From: Apoda limacodes
Taxonomy: Eukaryota; Arthropoda; Insecta; Lepidoptera; Limacodidae
Assembly (NCBI GenBank): GCA_946406115.1
Contig: OX291545.1
Location: 6,820,001-6,884,000, forward strand
Direction: 5' to 3'
Length of the DNA stretch: 64,000 nt
Made by a program: the position numbers and the translations under genes. This document shows, in pieces, positions 38,212-45,759 of this stretch; within the stretch, counting starts at the first letter, position 1; every line of letters begins with the position of its first letter. A model generated the notes under the pieces. It saw nothing but the letters and a program-made list of their open reading frames with translations, was not told the DNA's origin and ran no database searches.

Positions 38212-38898
38212 ATGAAATTTGTAAAGCAGCCACTAAAGCTACATTTAGAAAAAATATGTTCTGAATCTGATCTAGGCATATCACGTCATGGTAAACTATT
38301 ACCTAATTCGATTCGATGTTTGATTTGCGGACCATCTAACTGTGGAAAAACAAACCTAATAGTTGGACTTCTTTTGCATGAAAATGGTTTATGCTATAAA
38401 AATATATATTTATATTCCAAAACGCTTTACCAACCAAAATATATATTTTTAGAAAAAGTGTTAAATGAGGTTCCAGAAGTACAATTAATGAAATATAACG
38501 ATAATAGTGACGTTATAAGCCCTCATCATGCAAAACCTGATTCAGTAATTATTTTCGACGATGTTGCTTGTGAAAATCAAAATAACATTCGTGATTATTT
38601 CTCAATGGGGCGACATAAGCGTATAGACTGCTTTTATTTGAATCAAACATATAGTAAAGTACCTAAACAATTAATTAGAGATAATGCAAATCTTATAATT
38701 TTGTTTAAACAAGATGACATTAATTTACGACATGTTTATGATGAACATGTCAGTACAGATATGAATTGGAATCAATTTCGTGATATGTGTTCGGAAATCT
38801 GGAAAACTTCGTATGATTTCATAGTAATCAATAAAGACTGTGAAAAAAATAAAGGTTGCTATAGAAAAAAGTTTGATACTTTTGTCATTCTTGATTAA
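38212..38898 (+). CDS. Virus genome-packaging ATPase (FtsK/HerA type)
   Basis: A 228-residue P-loop ATPase expected to pump viral DNA into preformed capsids. The Walker A motif GPSNCGKT is at residues 40-47; the Walker B strand SVIIFDD is at 111-117. They are followed by a polar NQTYSKVP segment (sensor region) and an RDNAN motif that may hold the arginine finger. Length fits the compact A32-like packaging ATPases of Polintons, adintoviruses and virophages (usually about 200-280 residues). The ATG follows a TATA box by 58 bp and is the first gene inside the left end. The frame is fully open and all key residues are present, so the protein is probably functional in principle. Family assignment is confident; the exact relative is not. 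Confidence 0.9.
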   Translation: MKFVKQPLKLHLEKICSESDLGISRHGKLLPNSIRCLICGPSNCGKTNLIVGLLLHENGLCYKNIYLYSKTLYQPKYIFLEKVLNEVPEVQLMKYNDNSDVISPHHAKPDSVIIFDDVACENQNNIRDYFSMGRHKRIDCFYLNQTYSKVPKQLIRDNANLIILFKQDDINLRHVYDEHVSTDMNWNQFRDMCSEIWKTSYDFIVINKDCEKNKGCYRKKFDTFVILD

Positions 38899-38904
38899 AA
38901 CTCT

Positions 38905-38910
38905 TATAAA
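38905..38910 (+). promoter_or_regulatory. TATA-like box before the 338-residue gene
   Basis: TATAAA, 63 bp before the ATG at 38973 and just after the ATPase stop codon. Confidence 0.35.
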
Positions 38911-38972
38911 CGACAAAAACTCTGATATGTGTTTAGTGTTGTCTATAACATTGGTAAAGCTTATTGTGAAAA

Positions 38973-39989
38973 ATGGATTCGCAAGTAAATATCAAAAAAG
39001 AGATAATTAAATCAGCTAGCGTTGTTAAGAAAAAAGTTAGGCAGTTGCGTAATATTCAAACTGAAAATGATAAAGTCCTTAAATCTGTGTTCAAACCTTT
39101 AACGGATCCACTTCATAAAATGGTATCAAGAAATGCAACACAAAATATCAAACCTAATTACAATGAAGACGTAATCCCAGGGAAAAAAGCAAAATATATG
39201 AAAACTGAATTTGATTTTGATCTTCAGGGTGGAAGTGAATATGAAATAGATTCCGATGAACAGTGTGAAAAAGTTGATAAAACTCTTAAGAACTTTGATG
39301 ATTATGAAGACGATATCTATGAAGATGATTCAGAAAGTATGAGCGATACAAATAATAAAGAAACCAACATTTCAAGTGACGCTTCATTCAAAACAATTGA
39401 ATCTATTTCAAGTCCACAACATAATTGGTCACCACCTTCAGAAGGAACTGTAAAAGTATTGGAAGATATTCCATTTGGTGTTAGAAATGAACGTGGTAAA
39501 CTGATGATAGGTAATTCTCGAATTGTCCAAACAGAAAATACAATTTTAGTTTCTGGAAAGCCTTACAAAAAAACTGAAGGTCTAATGGAATTATTATTTA
39601 AAAGAATACCAGATTTAAAAACAATCACTAATAGTGACTTAAACAGTTACAAACAGATTTTAACTATTACAAATGCACATAGGCGTGACTTCAACCCTAA
39701 AAAACCAATTAAAAGTAATAAAGGAAGCAAGTACTTAAATATTATCAAACCACTTTTCAAGTTATCTAAGCAATGTACAAGCACCGAAAGTCTTAATCAA
39801 GGGTCTGGGTTACCAATTTTAAAAAAATATAATAAAAATGTGGATTATATGTATTGGGATGACCCTAATGAGTTAGTTGAAAGACTAAAACTTTTAATAT
39901 CTTCTCGTGATGCAGGAAACAGTGGATTAGACAATGAAATAATATCTATCGTAGAGGAGTTGCAAGAAGCTGGTATTATTAACAAATAA
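38973..39989 (+). CDS. Conserved Polinton/adintovirus protein with C-terminal YWDDPNEL motif
   Basis: A 338-residue protein with no enzymatic motif. Residues 1-60 are basic; 96-125 form a strongly acidic stretch (DDYEDDIYEDDSESMSD). The last 55 residues contain YWDDPNELVERL and NEIISIVEEL, a motif I recognise from proteins of Polinton-like elements in arthropods (recalled, not checked). Residues 84-87 (LQGG) before Ser fit the adenain cleavage consensus (M/L/I)xGG-x, so it may be a virion precursor cut by the protease encoded at 42134. It lies between the ATPase and the fibre-like gene in the structural block. Candidate roles are core, scaffold or minor virion protein; none is proved. Confidence 0.75.
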   Translation: MDSQVNIKKEIIKSASVVKKKVRQLRNIQTENDKVLKSVFKPLTDPLHKMVSRNATQNIKPNYNEDVIPGKKAKYMKTEFDFDLQGGSEYEIDSDEQCEKVDKTLKNFDDYEDDIYEDDSESMSDTNNKETNISSDASFKTIESISSPQHNWSPPSEGTVKVLEDIPFGVRNERGKLMIGNSRIVQTENTILVSGKPYKKTEGLMELLFKRIPDLKTITNSDLNSYKQILTITNAHRRDFNPKKPIKSNKGSKYLNIIKPLFKLSKQCTSTESLNQGSGLPILKKYNKNVDYMYWDDPNELVERLKLLISSRDAGNSGLDNEIISIVEELQEAGIINK

Positions 39990-40105
39990 AATATGAAAAG
40001 TAACGTATTACATGCATTCTTAACGATTTATTCAAATATAATACAGAGAACTTTATATTAACATTCAGTTGTAATCAAACCATTTAGGTATACATTTATT
40101 AAACA

Positions 40106-40441
40106 ATGAACGTTGACAAGTTTGGTCATCACGTGCATAAAAGATTGCGTTTGTCAGAAGTTTTCGATATTACTGACAAAGTATTTCTTAAGTCTATTAA
40201 TGGAGATTTAGACTTAATATCAGCAAGTATAAAAGGACTCAAAACACCTCAGCTACCTGACGAAGCCGTCAATAAGCAGTATGTAGATAATGTACTAAAA
40301 GAATATTGTGGAAAACAATCTTTCCTGCTCGAAATAAATGCTATAAAAAGCCTGATTCAAATTTTAAAAAATCAGTTGCTAGATATTAAATCAGAATTAA
40401 AAAAGGTTGGATCACAGAAAACCGCACCTAAACAATTATGA
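40106..40441 (+). CDS. Small fibre-like / coiled-coil virion protein
   Basis: A 111-residue protein. The N-terminal half contains LRLSEVFDITDK and an LPDEAVNKQYVDN motif (residues 50-62). That motif resembles the (A/V)xKxYVD register found at the stem of many phage tail-fibre and receptor-binding proteins. Residues about 66-102 are an amphipathic, probably coiled-coil helix. These features suggest a trimeric stalk or capsid-anchored fibre (inference). Its TGA stop overlaps the integrase ATG (ATGA at 40438-40441), so the two are likely translated from one mRNA. It is too short to hold a receptor-binding head, so it may only be the anchor. Confidence 0.7.
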   Translation: MNVDKFGHHVHKRLRLSEVFDITDKVFLKSINGDLDLISASIKGLKTPQLPDEAVNKQYVDNVLKEYCGKQSFLLEINAIKSLIQILKNQLLDIKSELKKVGSQKTAPKQL

Positions 40442-41364
40442 ACAGAGAAGACATAGTTGGTGAACTTCATAAATCAGCTAGAAAACACTTCATTCGTAGG
40501 GCGGTAATATTAAAAGGGATTGATGATTTATGGCAAGCTGATTTAATTGACATGCAGAAAATGGAAAAAGTGAACAAAGGTTTTAAATATATTTTAGTTG
40601 TTATTGACTGCTTTTCAAAATTCGCGTGGGGAGTTCCTCTGAAAACGAAAACAAAACGTGACGTAGGAAACGCTTTTAAAAAAATTTTGGATTGTGGTCG
40701 AGTTCCTATTATTCTTCAGACAGATATGGGAAAAGAATTTTACAATGAAGTGTTTAAGAAAATAATAACAACTTTTAATATAAATCACTATTCTACATAT
40801 TCTGTGAAAAAGGCGTCAATTGTTGAAAGATTTATAAGAACACTGAAATCAAAATTATATAAATATTTTACTTTAATTGGAAATAACAAATGGATCGGAT
40901 CACCTTTGAACGATGCTTTGTCATCATATAATGATACTGTCCATCGAACCATAAAATTTAAACCAATAAATGTAACATGTGATAACCAAACCGTCGTTAT
41001 GAATAACATAAAGAGGAATGAAACACCTCAGTACTTAAGAAAATCAAAATTAAAAGTAGGTGACTGTGTTCGGATTAGCAAATATAAAGAAAATTTCAAA
41101 AAGGGGTATACACCTAACTGGTCTTCTGAACTATTTACCATAACAAAAGTTAATAATACTTACCCAGTAACTTATCACATTCATGATCAAAGAAATCAAA
41201 TAATACTCGGATCCTTTTACGAACAAGAGTTGCAAAAAACTAAACATCCAAACATTTATTTAATTGAAAGAGTGATAAGAAAGAAAGGAAATAAATTATT
41301 TGTAAAATGGTTAGGACTCAATGAAAAGGAAAATAGTTGGATTAACAAAATGTCTATTGTATAG
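40438..41364 (+). CDS. Retroviral-type DDE integrase with C-terminal chromodomain
   Basis: A 308-residue integrase that would join the element ends to host DNA with a 6-bp staggered cut. The catalytic core has Asp35 (WQADL), Asp96 (LQTDMGKEF) and Glu130 (SIVERF), giving a D,D(33)E triad. It is followed by YNDTVHRTIKFKP, a stretch conserved in Polinton integrases. Residues about 270-306 form a chromodomain (YLIERVIRKKGNK, then VKWLG and NSWI), which in related elements may steer integration to particular histone marks. An SH3-like basic segment lies between. The N-terminus is short, with no complete HHCC zinc-binding set. The flanking TAGGTG duplication is the expected footprint of this enzyme. 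The frame is intact. Confidence 0.92.
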   Translation: MNREDIVGELHKSARKHFIRRAVILKGIDDLWQADLIDMQKMEKVNKGFKYILVVIDCFSKFAWGVPLKTKTKRDVGNAFKKILDCGRVPIILQTDMGKEFYNEVFKKIITTFNINHYSTYSVKKASIVERFIRTLKSKLYKYFTLIGNNKWIGSPLNDALSSYNDTVHRTIKFKPINVTCDNQTVVMNNIKRNETPQYLRKSKLKVGDCVRISKYKENFKKGYTPNWSSELFTITKVNNTYPVTYHIHDQRNQIILGSFYEQELQKTKHPNIYLIERVIRKKGNKLFVKWLGLNEKENSWINKMSIV

Positions 41365-41379
41365 TGTTTACTTTTAACT

Positions 41380-41387
41380 TATAAATA
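41380..41387 (+). promoter_or_regulatory. TATA box before the PLA2 gene
   Basis: TATAAATA, 56 bp before the ATG at 41436, in the short gap after the integrase. Confidence 0.4.
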
Positions 41388-41435
41388 CTTTATAATTGTA
41401 AGATATTCAACCATGTATTCATTTTAAATTCAGTG

Positions 41436-42158
41436 ATGAACGGTGGAGGACTTGTTAATAATATTGTAAACAATTTACCATTTGAACTTCATTTACCAGG
41501 ATATAATTATTGTGGTCCTGGTACGAGACTACAAGAAAGATTGGCTCGAGGTGACAAAGGGATAAACGAATTAGACGAGGCTTGTAAGCGTCACGATATA
41601 GCATATTCCGAACATCGTAATTTAGAAGATCGTCATAAAGCTGACTTTGCGCTTCTGAATATGGCAAAACAAAGAATGAAGTCAAAAAATACTAGAACCG
41701 GAGAAAAATTAGCGTCTTGGCTCGTAAGCAAAGTTATGAAAACTAAATTAAAAAATGGTGCTGGAGTTAAATCTTTTAAGTCAGTCGTGTCTAAAATCCG
41801 TAATTATATGAAAAACCGCAAGCCAAAAGATAACAATACTGCTATAAAGATAGCCTACTTGACTGCAAAAAAATTATTTAAAAATAAAAATGTTTGCTTA
41901 CCCCGTCTTATACCAATACCAAAATCTGGAGAGATTCTACCACTTATACCAATTTTTGCTGGCTTATCTGCATTAGGGTCTTTAGCTGGAGGAGCTGCAG
42001 GTATTGCTAAAGCAGTGAATAGCTATAAATCAGCAAAGCAAAACCTTGAAGAGTCACAGCGTCATAACAAAATGTTGGAATCTATTGCGTTAGGAAAAGG
42101 TCTCTACATCAAACCTTATAAAGGTAACGGATTATGTTTAAAATCAGCAAAAAACTAA
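41436..42158 (+). CDS. Phospholipase A2 / pX-like fusion virion protein
   Basis: A 240-residue protein. I chose the ATG at 41436; the codon before it is GTG. Residues 26-29 (CGPG) form a calcium loop and residues 50-57 hold the catalytic His53-Asp54 (CKRHDIAY), as in parvovirus VP1 and adintovirus phospholipase A2 domains that breach endosomal membranes. A basic middle section (about 99-163) leads to a hydrophobic Gly/Ala-rich segment (168-195, LPLIPIFAGLSALGSLAGG). It ends in GKGLYIKPYKGNG, which resembles the adenovirus pX/pVI-type capsid cement peptides. MNGG-G at the N-terminus fits the protease consensus. The last 25 bases overlap the protease gene. It probably combines membrane penetration with genome or capsid contact. 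Confidence 0.85.
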   Translation: MNGGGLVNNIVNNLPFELHLPGYNYCGPGTRLQERLARGDKGINELDEACKRHDIAYSEHRNLEDRHKADFALLNMAKQRMKSKNTRTGEKLASWLVSKVMKTKLKNGAGVKSFKSVVSKIRNYMKNRKPKDNNTAIKIAYLTAKKLFKNKNVCLPRLIPIPKSGEILPLIPIFAGLSALGSLAGGAAGIAKAVNSYKSAKQNLEESQRHNKMLESIALGKGLYIKPYKGNGLCLKSAKN

Positions 42159-42526
42159 CTAGAAGGCTACCTAGACGTGCTTTAACGAATGTAGATATTT
42201 TAAAGCACACTAATGATATACCGTATTTTCGAGGAGTATTCATGAAAGATGCTTTACCAAAAAAACCTAAAGATATTGAGTGTGCGATTGTCAATTTGGA
42301 TAACTCTAAGAATCCTGGAACGCACTGGGTAGCCTATATAAAAATTAACAACTACTGTGAGTACTTCAATAGTTTTGGAAATCTAAGACCACCCCAAGAG
42401 TTACTGTCCTATTTAAATTTGTCTAATGTTTATTACAATTACAATGTTTATCAGAACTTTAATACTGTTAATTGTGGTCACTTGTGTATAAAATATTTGA
42501 ACAATTTTTGGCATTCAAAAGAATAA
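42134..42526 (+). CDS. Adenain-like maturation cysteine protease
   Basis: A 130-residue protease of the adenovirus/Polinton (C5-like) family that would cleave capsid and core precursors inside the particle. His64 sits in GTHWVAY, Cys114 in NTVNCGHLC, and Gln107 may form the oxyanion hole. The position of the catalytic acid, between Phe78 and Ser80 of the YFNSFGNL motif, is Asn79, where adenovirus has Glu and related proteins usually have Asp. The enzyme may therefore be weakened or use another residue. It begins inside the end of the PLA2 gene in another frame, implying leaky scanning or reinitiation. Length is a little short compared with about 200 residues in adenovirus, but normal for compact Polintons. 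Confidence 0.85.
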   Translation: MFKISKKLTRRLPRRALTNVDILKHTNDIPYFRGVFMKDALPKKPKDIECAIVNLDNSKNPGTHWVAYIKINNYCEYFNSFGNLRPPQELLSYLNLSNVYYNYNVYQNFNTVNCGHLCIKYLNNFWHSKE

Positions 42527-42561
42527 ATTAAGATAATTCAATAAAATAAACCATTTTAATC

Positions 42562-43233
42562 ATGTCTTTCACGCTGTCAATATCTGGATTCACATCAAGC
42601 TTAAATACTTGTTATTCTCCTGCTCTACAGTTAGACGGAGATTACGAATGTGGTCTTTTATACTTTTCTACTTTTAACTCTATTCCAAACGTTGAAAGTA
42701 AAAATAATAAATTTCATTATGGTGATAATGAAGTGATTGAAATTCCTGAAGGATCTTATGAACTACAGGACATTTGTGACTATATAAAGAAAAATATTAG
42801 AAGCAGCACCTTTAGTTTAACTTGTAACAATAATACTTTACGTACTGTAATTTGTTGCTCTAAAGACATTCATTTTGAAAAAGAAAATTCTATTGGGAGT
42901 ATTCTCGGATACAATAAAAAAACATTACAAAAGAATAAATTTCATGAATCACAGATCCCAGTCAGTATTCTTTCTACCACTGTTGTCCGAGTTGAATGTG
43001 ATATTGTCTGTGGATCCTTTATTAATGGAATTCCAAGCCACATAATCCATGAATTTGCACCTAATGTTCCGCCTGGATATAGAATTATTGAGGTACCAAA
43101 GAATATAATATATTTTCCGATTAATCAAAAGACTATCAGTAGTGTAAATATAAAAATTTTAGATTCACAGAACAAGTTAGTTAATTTTCGGGGAGAAGAG
43201 GTACTACTGTACCTACATCTGAAGAAAAAATGA
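42562..43233 (+). CDS. Penton-like minor capsid protein
   Basis: A 223-residue protein expected to fold as a single jelly roll and occupy capsid vertices. Recognisable blocks include VVRVECDIVCGSFING (about 139-154), HIIHEFAPNVPPGYRIIEVP (159-178) and LVNFRGEEV near the end, which I recall as conserved in Polinton/adintovirus minor capsid proteins. The N-terminal half (GDYECGLLYFSTFNSIPNV) also fits that family. Its stop codon overlaps the start of the 56-residue ORF (ATGA at 43230-43233). Its position just upstream of the major capsid gene is the usual order. The frame is intact. Confidence 0.82.
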   Translation: MSFTLSISGFTSSLNTCYSPALQLDGDYECGLLYFSTFNSIPNVESKNNKFHYGDNEVIEIPEGSYELQDICDYIKKNIRSSTFSLTCNNNTLRTVICCSKDIHFEKENSIGSILGYNKKTLQKNKFHESQIPVSILSTTVVRVECDIVCGSFINGIPSHIIHEFAPNVPPGYRIIEVPKNIIYFPINQKTISSVNIKILDSQNKLVNFRGEEVLLYLHLKKK

Positions 43234-43400
43234 TAGACTTTCACCAAATTAATATAAATTCTTTTTCACGACCAAAGAAGCTCAGAAAGATACAGGTAAT
43301 TCGCAAAAGAGCACCTGTGTCACTAACATCTACTAACTTAAAAAAAAAATTAAGTGTTGAAAATAAAGACTTTTTAAAATTAATTGGATTACTAAAATGA
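43230..43400 (+). CDS. Small basic 56-residue protein between capsid genes
   Basis: An ATG-started ORF of 56 codons linked at both ends by ATGA stop-start overlaps: with the penton gene (43230-43233) and with the major capsid gene (43397-43400). The peptide is rich in Lys and Arg (RPKKLRKIQVIRKR) with a hydrophobic C-terminus. Small basic peptides in this position could be DNA-condensing core proteins or capsid cement peptides; no family was recognised. The exact fit between neighbours argues that it is real and translationally coupled. Confidence 0.6.
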   Translation: MIDFHQININSFSRPKKLRKIQVIRKRAPVSLTSTNLKKKLSVENKDFLKLIGLLK

Positions 43401-44608
43401 GTGTATTAAACGTAGCGCAACCTATAGTATTTGATAATACTATAGAAAGCATGGAAATTCATTCGTATAAGCCATATATCACTACTTTTAATAAAAATGA
43501 TGAAAAAAGAATACCTATCAACCAACAAGACTTGTACGTATTGCCATCAGCGAGTACAATATACCTAGAAGGAATGGTCATCGTTAAAAAAGGAGATCTA
43601 AAAGATGTTGCAACTAGCGTTAATTTTACTAACAACCCCATTTTATTTCTGTTTCAAGATGTTCGCTATGAACTTAACGGAGTTGAAATAGATAGAATTA
43701 AAAATGCTGGTATAACAACAACTATAAAATCATTTTTGTCTATGAATGAAAATGAATCAAAAATTTCGAAAGCATGGGGTTGGGATATAGATGGAACAAA
43801 AAATACAAGATCAGGGAATTTTGCAGTATCTATACCACTGAACAAAATGCTTGGATTTGCTGAGGATTATAATAAAATAATAATGAATTGTAGACATGAG
43901 CTAATACTTTTACGCAGCAATACTAATCTAAACGCAATAAAACTAAACACTGGAGAAGTAATAGATGATATCATACTTAAAAAAATTGTTTGGCGTGTTC
44001 CACATGTAAAAGTTTCCGATCGAGAAAAACTAAATCTATTAAAATATCTAGAAAAAGATCGTTCAATCAACTTGTTATTCCGAAACTGGGACTTGTATGA
44101 ATATCCCTTATTACCAAAAACAACAAAACATACATGGGTAATTAAAACGTCTTCACAAATAGAAAAACCGAGATATGCTGTTATTGCATTTCAGACAGAC
44201 CGAAAAAATAAATCAGAAAAAGACATGTCACACTTCGATCACTGCAATATAAGAGAAGTTAAAGTATTTTTGAATTCAGTGTATTTTCCCTATGAGGGTC
44301 TTAATGTTCGATTTGATGAGGATAAATTTGCTTTATTATATGAACAATACACTAGATTCCAACAGTCTTACTACGGACGACGTCCTGAACCCTTGCTAAG
44401 TTATAAAGAATTTAGAGATAAAGTACCGTTATACGTTATAGATTGCTCAAGACAGAACGATACACTTAAAACTGGCCCAGTTGATGTTCGTATCGAAATA
44501 GAGAGTGATAAAGATATACCAAATCTAACTTCTGCGTATTGTTTGTTATTAAACGATTGCATATTTGAATACAAACCCTTAAGCGGTATAGTGAAAAAAA
44601 TATCATGA
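43397..44608 (+). CDS. Major capsid protein (double jelly roll, hexon-like)
   Basis: A 403-residue protein. The segment FLFQDVRYELNGVEIDR (about residues 85-101) is a signature I associate with insect Polinton/adintovirus major capsid proteins. Later blocks include NLLFRNWDLYEYPLLP (about 223-238), the strand-rich HTWVIKTSSQIEKPRYAVIA-like region and FDHCNIREVKVFLNS. Trimers of such proteins build pseudo-hexagonal capsomers. Start and stop overlap the 56-residue and 161-residue ORFs (ATGA each), so the capsid block behaves like a single transcription unit. It is shorter than adenovirus hexon, but of a size expected for this group. The frame is fully open. Confidence 0.87.
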   Translation: MSVLNVAQPIVFDNTIESMEIHSYKPYITTFNKNDEKRIPINQQDLYVLPSASTIYLEGMVIVKKGDLKDVATSVNFTNNPILFLFQDVRYELNGVEIDRIKNAGITTTIKSFLSMNENESKISKAWGWDIDGTKNTRSGNFAVSIPLNKMLGFAEDYNKIIMNCRHELILLRSNTNLNAIKLNTGEVIDDIILKKIVWRVPHVKVSDREKLNLLKYLEKDRSINLLFRNWDLYEYPLLPKTTKHTWVIKTSSQIEKPRYAVIAFQTDRKNKSEKDMSHFDHCNIREVKVFLNSVYFPYEGLNVRFDEDKFALLYEQYTRFQQSYYGRRPEPLLSYKEFRDKVPLYVIDCSRQNDTLKTGPVDVRIEIESDKDIPNLTSAYCLLLNDCIFEYKPLSGIVKKIS

Positions 44609-45090
44609 ATATTACCGGACCTATTTTCGTAGACTTACAAGGCTTTAAGGATTCTCATAATAAATTTATTGTAAAAGAATTTGCCTTGGCTACCTCAGAA
44701 TACACTCAAGTATTTCTAATAAAACCACCATATCCCTTTTCTTATTTGACTAAGGAAGAAAAAAGAAATGTATCTTGGTTAGAAAGTAATCGCGGTATTT
44801 ATTGGAGTGACGGTTACATAGATTATCAAGAATTTAGAAAACTTATCAAACTAATTTTAAAACACCAATATTTGCTTTTGAAGGGTAGAGAAAAAATCCT
44901 ATGGATTAATGAACTTTGTACAGAATGTAATGTTGAAGATATTGCAGAAAAGGGATGCCCTAATTTTCCTAATTTGTACAGCACCTATTCTAAAGGGCAA
45001 AAAAACAAATGTTTTAATCATAGAAAATATTGTGCTCTGGAAAATGTTATTTGTATTAAGAAATGGTGCAATGAAAATGTGGACGTTTAA
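44605..45090 (+). CDS. Conserved Cys-rich 161-residue protein, function unknown
   Basis: Begins at an ATGA overlap with the major capsid gene. The N-terminal part (FVDLQGFKDSHNKFIVKEFA, then FLIKPPYPFSYL and NRGIYWSDGYI) resembles a protein family repeatedly seen near transposons and viruses of arthropods (recalled). The alternating strands and the early Asp could fit an RNase H-like or exonuclease-like fold, but a complete catalytic set is not visible. The C-terminal 55 residues hold eight Cys plus two His (ELCTEC, GCPN, CFNHRKYC, CIKKWC), probably a zinc-binding module. It is the last gene of the rightward block and is followed at once by a poly(A) signal. Confidence 0.65.
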   Translation: MNITGPIFVDLQGFKDSHNKFIVKEFALATSEYTQVFLIKPPYPFSYLTKEEKRNVSWLESNRGIYWSDGYIDYQEFRKLIKLILKHQYLLLKGREKILWINELCTECNVEDIAEKGCPNFPNLYSTYSKGQKNKCFNHRKYCALENVICIKKWCNENVDV

Positions 45091-45096
45091 AATAAA
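45091..45096 (+). terminator. Poly(A) signal of the rightward gene block
   Basis: AATAAA directly follows the TAA of the 161-residue gene; a second AATAAA is at 45255-45260. No other strong signal lies between the capsid genes, consistent with shared 3' ends. Confidence 0.5.
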
Positions 45097-45284
45097 ATAC
45101 TTGAATTAGTTTAAAATATAATAGTTTAGTTTTTTCATTTGTGTACAAATGTATAATATAAGTATTAAGTATTAAAATATATTAACTAAGTATAAGTATT
45201 TTGCTTAACTAAGTTTAAGTATTTTTATTAAGAAAATTCAATAAATGTTATAACAATAAAACATTTTTTATTTAATTTCTATTC

Positions 45285-45522
45285 CTAAAGAGACATTACA
45301 TATCTTAATGTTTGTACATGACAAAATCGTTTATTTACAATACAAAAAAAAAAGAGAAATAAGTTTTGAATGAAATCTCCACGGAGGAAACCTCTTCCTC
45401 TGCTACTGCTACTGATATTCTTTGCCTCAGGTATATCTGAAAGACAAGGAAAATAATTAGATTTTCTGTAAATTTTGAAAGTAAAAGCAAAAATAGGAAA
45501 GTTTATACATACCTCTGCTCAT
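45285..45522 (-). CDS. Possible two-exon small ORF at the convergent junction
   Basis: On the minus strand an ATG at 45522 overlaps the stop of the upstream 77-residue ORF (TAATG). Ten bases later comes a strong splice donor (AG/GTATGT at 45513/45512), and a pyrimidine-rich acceptor (ctttcag) ends at 45437. Splicing out the 76-bp intron opens a 53-codon frame with a short Ser/Arg-Gly run (ISSSSRGRGF) that ends in a hydrophobic tail at 45285. Without splicing it stops after about 18 codons. Intron 45437-45512 is well formed, but the product is unknown and the 3' exon contains an AATAAA. Confidence 0.3.
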
Positions 45523-45755
45523 TAAATTTTCTCAGTTTGTTTTCCCAACTCTGTCGAAATAAGGAAAAGGGAATGCAGTACAGAATTCATCACTGGGTCA
45601 TTTTCACTTTCTGCATGATAACTTGTTTTTACAATTGTTCTGCTTTCCACAACGTTTGGTAGTTCCGTTAATTGACTAATTTCGATTTTGACCACATACT
45701 TTAAAACTTTGCCTACTGAAAAAGCGATATAATTTGCCTTTTGGTAATTAGACAT
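45522..45755 (-). CDS. Hypothetical 77-residue protein
   Basis: ATG at 45755 in the AT-rich junction between convergent gene blocks. The peptide (QKANYIAFSVGKVLKYVVKI near the N-terminus) has no recognised domain. It is preceded by an AT-rich stretch with TATATGA-like sequence and followed by a possible spliced ORF with a TAATG overlap. Position and overlap suggest a real small viral gene; composition alone would not. Confidence 0.4.
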   Translation of the reverse strand: MSNYQKANYIAFSVGKVLKYVVKIEISQLTELPNVVESRTIVKTSYHAESENDPVMNSVLHSLFLISTELGKQTEKI

Positions 45756-45759
45756 ATTT

